The translations under genes were made by a program, and so were the position numbers. 55,823 nucleotides of DNA from Rhizocola hellebori (GTDB taxonomy: Bacteria; Actinomycetota; Actinomycetes; Mycobacteriales; Micromonosporaceae). Below, piece by piece: positions 26,918 to 35,329 of this stretch (its first letter is position 1; every line of letters begins with the position of its first letter). Under the pieces are notes generated by a model. The model did not search any database and had not been told where the DNA came from. It saw only the letters and a program-made list of their open reading frames with translations. The stretch spans positions 1-55,823 of the forward strand of contig NZ_BONY01000060.1 in the NCBI RefSeq assembly GCF_016862955.1. Direction: 5' to 3'.

Positions 26918-29547
26918 TTGGCCGCCGCCTGCAGCTGCGCGACCTTGGCCGCCATCTCCCGCACGGTCGGGGTGTCGAAGACCGAGCGCATCGGCAGCCG
27001 CACTCCGTACACCTCACGGACCCGGGCCACCAGCTGAACCGCGAGCAGCGAGGTGCCGCCGAGGTCGAAGAAGTCGTCGTCGGCACGCACCCCGTCGACG
27101 CCGAGCAGCTGCACCCAGATGGCGCTCAGGCCGCCCGCATCGTCCTGCGCGGTGGGCGCTTTCGGGGCTGCGGGCTCGGGTTGCGCCGTCAGGTCCGGGT
27201 CGACCCAGTGGCGAGTGCGCTCGTAGGGATAGCCGGGCAGTGGCACCCGCCGTCCGTTGCTCTCCAGTCGCACCTCGAGGCCGTGTGTCCACAGCTGACC
27301 GGCGGCCAGCAGCGGGCTCGGCTGAAGGGCGATCGGTTTGGGGGCGCCCTTGGCCAGGTACAGGTGGGCGAACCGGCTGAGCTGACCGGCTCCGCAGTCC
27401 ACCACGACCCCGGGCTCGCTCAGCGCTTCGCTCAGACACTGTCCGAACAGGACGGTGGCCTGGAGATAGGCCGCCCAATGATGGGGGTCGGCCGGCACCG
27501 CTGTGCCGGTGACGGTCGACAGGTAAGGCCTTTGCGGTGCGCCGGGCCGGGCCTGCGCCACCGCTAGCCCGAACTCCTCGGCGATCCCCTTGTCCGGCAA
27601 AGGATGGCGACCCGGCATCGGGCGGGCCGTGATGCCCTCGATGGCGAGCTGGGCCGCGAATTCGCCGATCGCCTCATCGTCGCCGCAGACCACGCTGGCC
27701 GCGGGTCCGTTGACAGCGGCCAGATGCAGCCCGCTGGGCAGGTGGAAGCGGTCGGGTGCGGCCGAGATCCCCAGCAGCACCCCGGTCGGCGCCGTCGCCA
27801 GCAGCCGCTCCCGCAGCTGCGCCAGCCGGGCGCCGGTGGCCTCATCGAACACCCCGGCGGCGGTGGCCGCGACCAGCTCGCCCACCCCGACGCCGATCAG
27901 CGCCGCCGATGGCGCGCCGAGGGACTGCCACGCCCGCAACGCGTCGGCGAAGGCAACCTCGCCGGGGAACAGGACCACCAGCCGCGGCGGCGTTGCGGAC
28001 GCCACCCCGGCATGGCGCTTTCGGGCCTCGCGCAAGGCGACCGCCGCGCTTGCGGGGTGGTCGGCGACCACCGCCACGCGATGCGGATACGCCACGCGAC
28101 CCACCCGCAAGGTGTGCGCCACATCGCCCAGATCTGCCACAGCCGTGTGCTCGAGGTGGGTCGCCAGGCGCTCCACCGCCGCCTCCAGCGCCTTCGCCGA
28201 GCGGGCCGAGACCTGAATCAGCTGCTCGGCGGGCGCAGCTTCGGCGCTCGCCCGCACCGGCGTGTGTTCCTCAAGCACCACGTGGGCGTTGGTGCCGCCC
28301 ACGCCGAAGGCGCTCACCGCGGCCAGCCGGGCGGTGTCGCTTTCCCAGGACGCGAGCGCGGCGTTGACGTAGAACGGGCTCGACGCGAAATCGAGCTCCG
28401 GATGGGCCACGGCAAAGCCCGCGGTCGGCGGGATCATCCGATGCTCCAAAGCGAGCACAGCCTTGATGAACGACACCACCCCGGCGCCCTGGCTCAGGTG
28501 GCCGATGTTCGCCTTCACCGAGCCGAGCGCGCACCACTGGCGTTGCGCGGTGCCATGGCCGAACACGGTTCGCAGCGCTTCCACCTCGATCTGGTCGGAG
28601 ATCGGGCTGCCCAGGCCGAACGCCTCCACGTAGCCCACCTCTTCGGGGGCCACCCCGGCCATCGCCAGCGCGGCGGCGATCACGGCCACCTGTCCCTGCA
28701 CGCTGGGCGCGGTGAAGCCAGCCTTGGCCGCACCGTCGTTGTTGATGGCGTTGCCGCGGATCACCGCGTGCACGTGGTCGCCGTCGGCCACCGCGTCCTC
28801 AAGCCGTTTCAGCAGAACGGCTCCGCCGCCGCTGCCCCACACCGTCCCGGTGGCTTCCGCGTCGAACGGGCGGGCGTAGCCGTCCGCGGATGCGCCGGCT
28901 CCGTCCCGGTACCGGTAGCCGCGTTCGGCGGGCAGCTCGATGTTGGTGCCGCCGGCCAGCGCCATGTCGCACTCACCCGCGCGCAGCGCCTCGGCCGCAA
29001 GATGAATCGCCACCAGCGAAGTGGAGCAGGCGGTGTAGACCCCGACGCTCGGCCCGCGCAGGTCGAGCTTGTGCGACACCAGGGTGGTGAAGGTGTCGGC
29101 ATGGTTGCCGATGCCGAGGGTGGTGTGGTCGAAAAGCGACATCACCTCCCGGTTGCGGTAGAGGTGAAGCCAGCGATAGGCCTCCATGCCCCGCCCGCCG
29201 TAGACGGCGATGTCACCGGCGAAGGTGGCCGGGTTCCAGCCCGCGTTCTCCAGCGCCGCATGGCACAGCTCGAGGAAGAGGCGGTGCTGCGGATCGGCCA
29301 GCGAGGCTTCCCGCGGCGTCATCCCGAACAGGCCCGCGTCGAAATTCTCCATGTCGTCGAGCAGGTAGGCGGCCGCCACATAGTCCGGGTCGTCCACCTC
29401 TCCGGCCGGCGCACCGGCCGCCAGCATCCGCTCACGGCTCAGCTGCGTGCGCGCCTGTACACCGGCGGTCACGTTGCGCCAGAACCGGTCCAGGTCGCCC
29501 GCACCCGGGACGCGACAGGCCATCCCGATCACCGCGATGGGTTCCAT
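26914..29547 (-). CDS. PKS module KS-AT(inactive)-ACP with altered catalytic residues
   Basis: The 877-aa protein has a ketosynthase (1-430), a shrunken acyltransferase-like region (about 440-760), a post-AT linker (PYERTRHWV) and an ACP (about 800-870, phosphopantetheine Ser in DLGGTSL). In the KS, Cys174 (YTACSTS) and His350 (KANIGH) are present, but the first catalytic His is replaced by Phe310 (EAFGLGSP for the usual EAHGTGTP). In the AT region the GHSxGE motif reads GVGVGE (552-557), so both nucleophile and adjacent His are lost, and the usual downstream His motif is absent. The module therefore probably does not elongate or load malonyl groups itself. The ACP looks functional. Five bases separate it from the NRPS stop. 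Confidence 0.88.
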   Translation of the reverse strand: MEPIAVIGMACRVPGAGDLDRFWRNVTAGVQARTQLSRERMLAAGAPAGEVDDPDYVAAAYLLDDMENFDAGLFGMTPREASLADPQHRLFLELCHAALENAGWNPATFAGDIAVYGGRGMEAYRWLHLYRNREVMSLFDHTTLGIGNHADTFTTLVSHKLDLRGPSVGVYTACSTSLVAIHLAAEALRAGECDMALAGGTNIELPAERGYRYRDGAGASADGYARPFDAEATGTVWGSGGGAVLLKRLEDAVADGDHVHAVIRGNAINNDGAAKAGFTAPSVQGQVAVIAAALAMAGVAPEEVGYVEAFGLGSPISDQIEVEALRTVFGHGTAQRQWCALGSVKANIGHLSQGAGVVSFIKAVLALEHRMIPPTAGFAVAHPELDFASSPFYVNAALASWESDTARLAAVSAFGVGGTNAHVVLEEHTPVRASAEAAPAEQLIQVSARSAKALEAAVERLATHLEHTAVADLGDVAHTLRVGRVAYPHRVAVVADHPASAAVALREARKRHAGVASATPPRLVVLFPGEVAFADALRAWQSLGAPSAALIGVGVGELVAATAAGVFDEATGARLAQLRERLLATAPTGVLLGISAAPDRFHLPSGLHLAAVNGPAASVVCGDDEAIGEFAAQLAIEGITARPMPGRHPLPDKGIAEEFGLAVAQARPGAPQRPYLSTVTGTAVPADPHHWAAYLQATVLFGQCLSEALSEPGVVVDCGAGQLSRFAHLYLAKGAPKPIALQPSPLLAAGQLWTHGLEVRLESNGRRVPLPGYPYERTRHWVDPDLTAQPEPAAPKAPTAQDDAGGLSAIWVQLLGVDGVRADDDFFDLGGTSLLAVQLVARVREVYGVRLPMRSVFDTPTVREMAAKVAQLQAAAK

Positions 29548-29552
29548 GGTGT

Positions 29553-32500
29553 CTAATGCCTCTCTGTGCCTGAGGAATTGCGGCTCAGCCCCCGGTCGCG
29601 ACGGGCCGCGCCGCGGCGGGCCGCGCGCTGCAGCAGCTCGTCGACGCCGTCGCGGTCATCGCCGTCGAGATGGCGGGCCAGCGCGCGTACGGTGGGATGG
29701 CCGAACAGGTCGACCAGGCGCAGCTCGCGCCCGGCGAGCTCGCGCAGCCGCCGCTGGACCACCGCCATCGCCAGCGAGCCGCCCCCGACATCGAAGAAAC
29801 TGTCGGTGACGCCGACCTCGGCGCGGCCGAGCACGTCGCACCAGATTCCGGCCACCGCCTGTTCGGTGGGCGTCGCGGGCGGCACGAAAGCGCTTGGCAC
29901 CACTTGCTTTCGGCGCGCCCGTGGCACCGGGGCCGCGGCCACGGCGGCCGGTTGCGGCGGCTGGCCTGTGGCGAGTACCTGCACGATGCTGTCCAGCAGG
30001 CCCGTCATGCGCGCCGGGCCGAACAGATCGGAGTTGTACACCACCTCCAGGCGCAGCCTGCCGTTGCGCTCTATGCCGTAGAGCGTCAGCTCGAAGGGAG
30101 AGCCGGGGGCGGGCACCTGCACCGGCTCACTGCGCAGACCTGCGAGCCGCAGCTCGGGCGCCTCGAAGTTGAACATGTTGAACAGCACCTGCACCAGCGG
30201 GGTGCGCTGAACCTGACCGGACAGGCCCAGCTGCGCCACCAGCCGCTCAAGGGGCGCTTCGGGATGCGCCAGCGCGGCGAGCAGCTCGTCGCGCGCCGCC
30301 CGCACCTGCTCGGCGAAGCCGGTCTGGGCGCCGACCCGCAGCCGCAGCGGCGCGATCTCGATGAAGAAGCCGACCATCTCCTGAAACTCGGCCAGTCTGC
30401 GATCCACCATGGGGGTACCGATGACAACCTCGTCCTGTCCGGTAATCCCTCCCAGCACCGCGCCGAAAGCCGCCAGCAGCACAGCGGGCGCGGTGGCGCC
30501 CTGCGCGCGGGCCAGCCGATGCACCCCGGCGGTGGTCTGCTCGTCGAGGACCACAGCCGCCTGCGCCGCGGCGAAAGTCAGCTCCCGCGGCCGAGGCCGA
30601 TCGGTGGGCAGGTCGATCACAGCCGGCGCACCGTCCAAATGCGACAGCCAGCGGTCCACGTCCGCTTCCAGCCGGCCACGCTGCCGCTGCACCCGATAGT
30701 GCGCGTAGTCGGCGTAGCTGGCGCCCAGCGCGGGAAGCTGCGCCGGCCGGCCCTGCGCCGCGGCCGCGTAGGCCGCCGCCAAATCGTTGTACAGCAACGA
30801 TTGCGACCATCCGTCGAAGACGGCGTGGTGCAATGTCAGGCTGAGAATGTGTTCCTGCGGCCCGAGCCGGATGAGCCTGGCTCGCCACAGCCGGTCACGG
30901 GTCAGGTCGAAGGACTCCCGCGCCCACTGGGCGAGCATCACCGTGGCCCGATCCCGATCGGTCTCGATCACGGGAAGAATGATCGGCGTCACCGGATCCT
31001 GAACGGCTTCCGGCCGGCCGGACGAGTCGGTGATGCGCCAGCGGAGGACCTCCTGGCGTTCGGTGACCGCAGTGAACGCCGCCTCCAGCGCGAGCAGGTC
31101 CAGCGGGCCGGTGAGGCGCTCCGCGATGGCCACGTTGTAGGCGGTGGCCGCGTCCGGCGAGTACCGGTCCAGGAACCAGAGCCGTTGCTGCGCAGGCGAA
31201 AGCGCGGGCGGCCGGTACCCGGCGACCGTGTCGGGCCCGATAGCCTCAGCGCGCGCCACCCGCTCGGCGATGCCGCGCACGGTCCTTCCGAGCAGAACAT
31301 CTTCGATAGCTACATCGCGCCCAAGCCGCGGCCGAAGCTCCGCCACCAGCCGCATGGCCGTAATCGAGTGCCCCCCGCAGTCAAAGAAGTCGTCGTCGCG
31401 CCCAAAGTCGCCCTCCCCCAGCAACTCCCCCCAGACCTGCGCCACCGCCCTCTCCTCCGCACCAACAGGTCCCCCACCCCGCGGCACCACCGCCTGACCG
31501 CCCAGTGCCGCCGCAGCTTCGGCACGGCCAAGCTCTGCCCCTACCGCGCCGCCCCGGCCTTCCGCCCCCGCCTGACCGCTCAGCGCTGCCGCGGCTTCGC
31601 CGCGAGGCCCTGGTCGGGGCGGCAGGGCGGTGAGTAGCTGGTCGAGGTCGACTTTGCCGGTGCTCAGCAGGGGTAGTTCGGGCACTACGTGCACGCGGGC
31701 CGGGACCATCGCGGAGGGCAGCAGCCGCCCGCAGTGGTCACGGATCTCCTGTGGCTCAGCCGTTGCGGTGACGAAGGCGATCAGCTGACCGGCGTGGAAG
31801 GCCACCGCCGCATGCTGCACGCCAGAGTGACCGCGCAGCACCGCCTCCACCTCGCCCAGCTCGACCCGCTGACCGCGCACCTTCACCTGCCGGTCGGCCC
31901 GGCCCAGGAAGGCCAGGGTGCCATCGGGTTGCCACGCCACCAGATCGCCGGTGCGATAAACCCGGGCCCCGGGCTGGAAGGGATCCTCGATGAACCGAGA
32001 AGCGGTCAGCGCTGGATCGTCCAGATAGCCGCGGGCCAGGCCCGGCCCGCCCGCCAGCAGTTCACCCGGCTGCCCCGTGTCGACCAGCCGGTTGTCCTCG
32101 TCGACGACGTAGGCGCGATGGTTGGCCGCGGGCGCGCCGATCGGCAACGGCCTGTCCCACTGCCCGCTCGCCTCGAACCAGGTGACGAGCACTGTCGCCT
32201 CGGTGGGCCCGAAAAGGTTGAGGAACCGGCGTTGCGGGGTGGCCCAGCGCGCCACCTGCTCCGGGCCGGGCGCCTCGCTTCCGGTCATCACCACGCGCAG
32301 CGTGGGAAGCTGTGCCGGGTCCAGCACCGGCAGCAGCGCGGGCGGGAGGAAGGCCGCCGTGATCTCGTGCTCGCGGCAGAACCGTTGCAGGCGAATCGGA
32401 TCCGCCCGGTCCGCCGAACCGGCGAGCATGACCGCCGCCCCGGCCGCCAGCGGCGCGAGGATGTCGATCACCGAGGCGTCGAACCCGATCGAAGCCAAGG

Positions 32501-33047
32501 CCAGGCAGCGGGTGTCGCTGTCCAGCCCGGCCATCGCGGCCAGGCTGGTGACGAATTCGGTGAGCGCGTCGTGTTCGATGACGACGCCCTTGGGGCGTCC
32601 GGTCGATCCCGAGGTGAACATGACGTAGGCGACGTTGTCCCGCGCGGCCGGGCACTCCTGCTCGGGCGCGGGCGGCCAGCCCGCTATCGGCAGATCAGCG
32701 CCGACAATGGTACCCAACGAAGCCTCAAAAGCTATGGCACGCAAGCGATCAGGGGGCAGCGACGGGTCGAGCGGCACGTAGCCGCCACCGGCCGCGAGCA
32801 CCCCGAGCAGTCCGACGATCATCGCGGGCTCCCGGTCGGCGCGCACCCCCACCAGCACCTCCGGCCCGACCCCACGCTCCCGCAGCGCGGCCGCCAGCCT
32901 CGTCACCGATTCGTGCAGCTCGCCGTAGGTGACGACGTGGTCCCACTGGCGGATCGCCACCGCCGCCGGGTCGCGGTGGGCATGTGCGGCCACCAGATCC
33001 GGCAGCCGCCGGTCCGGATAGTCCAGCGCCGGTCCATGGGCGATCAT
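29553..33047 (-). CDS. NRPS, domains A-T-C-T
   Basis: The 1164-aa protein comprises an adenylation domain (1-470; FTSGSTGRPKG at 144-154, FGPTEA, YRTGDLV, final Lys in LLSTGKVDL), a carrier domain (Ser561 in CGGHSI), a condensation domain (615-1020; HHAVFDG at 740-746, intact) and a second carrier (Ser1091 in VGGGSL). By manual alignment to the GrsA pocket the A-domain code is about D-A-I-F-V-T-L-V-L-K, which matches no code I know; it starts with Asp, so an alpha-amino acid is likely. Residues 480-530 are a Gly/Ala-rich duplicated linker. The C-terminus is a basic tail. There is no thioesterase. GGGAGG lies 6 nt before the ATG, which overlaps the LanB-like stop. Confidence 0.92.
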   Translation of the reverse strand: MIAHGPALDYPDRRLPDLVAAHAHRDPAAVAIRQWDHVVTYGELHESVTRLAAALRERGVGPEVLVGVRADREPAMIVGLLGVLAAGGGYVPLDPSLPPDRLRAIAFEASLGTIVGADLPIAGWPPAPEQECPAARDNVAYVMFTSGSTGRPKGVVIEHDALTEFVTSLAAMAGLDSDTRCLALASIGFDASVIDILAPLAAGAAVMLAGSADRADPIRLQRFCREHEITAAFLPPALLPVLDPAQLPTLRVVMTGSEAPGPEQVARWATPQRRFLNLFGPTEATVLVTWFEASGQWDRPLPIGAPAANHRAYVVDEDNRLVDTGQPGELLAGGPGLARGYLDDPALTASRFIEDPFQPGARVYRTGDLVAWQPDGTLAFLGRADRQVKVRGQRVELGEVEAVLRGHSGVQHAAVAFHAGQLIAFVTATAEPQEIRDHCGRLLPSAMVPARVHVVPELPLLSTGKVDLDQLLTALPPRPGPRGEAAAALSGQAGAEGRGGAVGAELGRAEAAAALGGQAVVPRGGGPVGAEERAVAQVWGELLGEGDFGRDDDFFDCGGHSITAMRLVAELRPRLGRDVAIEDVLLGRTVRGIAERVARAEAIGPDTVAGYRPPALSPAQQRLWFLDRYSPDAATAYNVAIAERLTGPLDLLALEAAFTAVTERQEVLRWRITDSSGRPEAVQDPVTPIILPVIETDRDRATVMLAQWARESFDLTRDRLWRARLIRLGPQEHILSLTLHHAVFDGWSQSLLYNDLAAAYAAAAQGRPAQLPALGASYADYAHYRVQRQRGRLEADVDRWLSHLDGAPAVIDLPTDRPRPRELTFAAAQAAVVLDEQTTAGVHRLARAQGATAPAVLLAAFGAVLGGITGQDEVVIGTPMVDRRLAEFQEMVGFFIEIAPLRLRVGAQTGFAEQVRAARDELLAALAHPEAPLERLVAQLGLSGQVQRTPLVQVLFNMFNFEAPELRLAGLRSEPVQVPAPGSPFELTLYGIERNGRLRLEVVYNSDLFGPARMTGLLDSIVQVLATGQPPQPAAVAAAPVPRARRKQVVPSAFVPPATPTEQAVAGIWCDVLGRAEVGVTDSFFDVGGGSLAMAVVQRRLRELAGRELRLVDLFGHPTVRALARHLDGDDRDGVDELLQRAARRGAARRDRGLSRNSSGTERH

Positions 33048-35329
33048 CTGGGGCCTCCCGGCTCAGGGTCGCGCAACGTCATTCGCAGCTCGCTGAAGTA
33101 GCGGCGGCCCTGGGCATCGGACACCCACGCCTGCTGCGGCGTGGGCAGCATCTCGCTGAGCACCAGCGGCACGTCGTCGCCACCGGCGCTGCGCACCATC
33201 GCCACGAAGGAGGCGACCGAAGCCGGGCCGGTGAGGTCGACGTAGACCGGCTTGGACTCGTTGCCCAGCTTGGCGAATATCCGCTCGGGCAGGCCGAGGC
33301 GGTCGCGCCAGGCGCGCACGGCGAGATAGCGCTGGGATTCTCCGGCCGCCGGCGCGAGGCCGGTCTCGCCGACCGTGGTGCGCCACGTCTCGCGTTGCAC
33401 CACCACGCGATCGATGGTGACCCGCGGCGTGTGCGGGCCGGCCGGAATGAGTTTGAACGCGTCGGCGGCCATGGCCGACAGGAAGGGGCTGAACAGCTCG
33501 GTCAGCGGCCAGGTCCGGCCGTCCGGGGCGCTGGCCAGCAGGCGATCGTCCACCACCGAAACCGTGAGCGCGGCCAGCGGCAACAGGTTCTCCGCCGGGG
33601 CAGCCGGAGCGTCCGCGTAGACCAGGCTCGTGTCGCCGGGCCCGGCCAGGACGGGTGCCAGCCGCGCGGTGAATTCCGGATAGTCAGGCGGATAGCGCAA
33701 CACCACGCGGTCGCCGACGTCGCGTTGCACCGCTTCGCGAAGCGCTTCCAGCCGTGGGTGGAAACGGGCGAAGACCTCGGCATCGCAGGTCAGCCACGCC
33801 ACATGCAGCTCGCCGAGCACGGCGGTGAAATCTCCGCGCGCCAAAGCCTGCGCGTCTTCAGCGCACAGGTGAATGTCCGGGCTGTGCAACCTGGCCGTGC
33901 CCCAGCCGGGTGCCGAGGCGGGGAACAGCTCCTCCACCGCCGTCTGCAGGCGCGTGACGTTGACCTCTATCCGGCTTGCGGTCAGGTCTGCCCCGCCGAT
34001 CGCCTGCCACCACCGGCGGGTGAACTCCGCCATGATGTCCTCGGGCAGCTTACGGGTCAGCATGATTCCGTTGGCCAGAAAGGACAGCTCGCTGAGCTGG
34101 ATCGCCCCGCCGGCTTCGTCATAGAGCTCGCGCGCGGTCGCCAGATAGGCCTCAGCGATGGTCGCGGTGAGCCACCGCGCCGCGTGCAGCACCGGCCCCA
34201 GCGCCGCCAATCCGGCGCGCACCTGGGGGCCGAACACCACGTCGAGGTCGCGAACGGCGTCTTCGTAGACCACCGCACGCCCGGCATAGGTCGCGCCCGG
34301 GCGGTGTCTGGCCTGCATTCCGGTGACGGCTGTGTATTCCAGCTCCAGCCGGGTCAGCCCCGCCCGGATGGCGTCGGGGTCCCCTGCCGCGCAAGCGATT
34401 TCGTCGCGGGCCGCGGTCAGCCTTTCCAGCGCGGCGAGCGCTTCGGAACGCAAGCCGGGCTCGCCGAGGGCTTCCAGGCTGCCGCGCAAGTGTTGAAGCG
34501 CCGTTTTGTCCTGCGGCAGATCCGGCCCGCGGCGCAGCAGGCCCTCCCCCACCAGCTGATCGATCAGCAGGTGCGCGTCGGCCTCCTTGCGCAGCCCCGA
34601 TCGCGGCTGTGCCACCGCAAGCGCCGCCACCTCCGCGGCGGTGGCGCCGACCCGGGTCAGGGCGAGGATGATGGCGGCCGCAGGGGAAAGGCGTTGCGCA
34701 GCGGCACCGGTGCGCAGCAGGAGGTCTCCGTCGAGGGCGAGCTGTGGCGGCAGCACCAGAGCAAGCCACGGCTGGAAGCGAGGGTCTGCGGCCAGCTTCC
34801 TCACGAAGGCGGTCAGCGCCCGCCACTCGAATTCGACGACCCTTTCCCGGAGCAGATCCGGGCCGCCTGACACGTGCCCGGCCGAGCCGTCGGGCGCAAA
34901 GCCGGCCCAGCAGACCGGGCCGAAGAAGCCGATGGTGTCGTTCTTGGCGCAATAGCGTTGCCAGTAACGGGTTACCACAATCTCACGGGAACGCAGCCGG
35001 TAGTTGCGGCTGGCTTGCGGGCCTGTCCGCAGCAGGCCGTCCAGCGCTTCCAATGAGTTCAGGCTCTGCCAGGTCACCGCCTCGCGAAAGAGCGGATCGG
35101 CCGCGATCCGGCGCAGCTGTTGCGCCGCCTCGCCGGTGGCCGCCTCGAACGCCGACCGGTAGGCGGAGGCATCGACCAGCCCGGCCAGATACTCGTCCGC
35201 AGCCTTGGCACAGTCAGGCGCGGCAAGGCGGTCGAGCCCGTCAGCGGGAAAGCCGGCGGTGCGCAGGATGGCCGAAGACCAGAGATGCCAACCTGTTCCG
35301 GGCAGCTCGAGCAGCCCGTCCGCGGTCAT
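33044..35329 (-). CDS. LanB-type glutamylation-domain protein without elimination domain (PEARL-like)
   Basis: The 761-aa protein matches the N-terminal domain of lantibiotic dehydratases: SREIVVTRYWQRYCAKNDTIGFFGP, FLANGIMLTRKL, and a C-terminal part with GLPERIFAKLG, KPVYVDL and LVLSEMLP. Full LanB enzymes are near 1000 aa and carry a C-terminal elimination domain, which is missing here. Full LanB proteins use glutamyl-tRNA to glutamylate Ser/Thr; the short forms (PEARLs) add amino acids from aminoacyl-tRNA to the C-terminus of a scaffold peptide. Its start overlaps the KS stop (ATGA) and its stop overlaps the NRPS start, so it belongs to the assembly line. The acceptor could be the neighbouring 36-aa peptide, a carrier-bound chain or a free small molecule. 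Function is inference. Confidence 0.82.
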   Translation of the reverse strand: MTADGLLELPGTGWHLWSSAILRTAGFPADGLDRLAAPDCAKAADEYLAGLVDASAYRSAFEAATGEAAQQLRRIAADPLFREAVTWQSLNSLEALDGLLRTGPQASRNYRLRSREIVVTRYWQRYCAKNDTIGFFGPVCWAGFAPDGSAGHVSGGPDLLRERVVEFEWRALTAFVRKLAADPRFQPWLALVLPPQLALDGDLLLRTGAAAQRLSPAAAIILALTRVGATAAEVAALAVAQPRSGLRKEADAHLLIDQLVGEGLLRRGPDLPQDKTALQHLRGSLEALGEPGLRSEALAALERLTAARDEIACAAGDPDAIRAGLTRLELEYTAVTGMQARHRPGATYAGRAVVYEDAVRDLDVVFGPQVRAGLAALGPVLHAARWLTATIAEAYLATARELYDEAGGAIQLSELSFLANGIMLTRKLPEDIMAEFTRRWWQAIGGADLTASRIEVNVTRLQTAVEELFPASAPGWGTARLHSPDIHLCAEDAQALARGDFTAVLGELHVAWLTCDAEVFARFHPRLEALREAVQRDVGDRVVLRYPPDYPEFTARLAPVLAGPGDTSLVYADAPAAPAENLLPLAALTVSVVDDRLLASAPDGRTWPLTELFSPFLSAMAADAFKLIPAGPHTPRVTIDRVVVQRETWRTTVGETGLAPAAGESQRYLAVRAWRDRLGLPERIFAKLGNESKPVYVDLTGPASVASFVAMVRSAGGDDVPLVLSEMLPTPQQAWVSDAQGRRYFSELRMTLRDPEPGGPR

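Noticed and set aside
27604-29556. 650-codon plus-strand open frame opposite the PKS gene
   Set aside because: Shadow of the KS-AT-ACP gene; Arg/Gly/His-rich composition and no family features.
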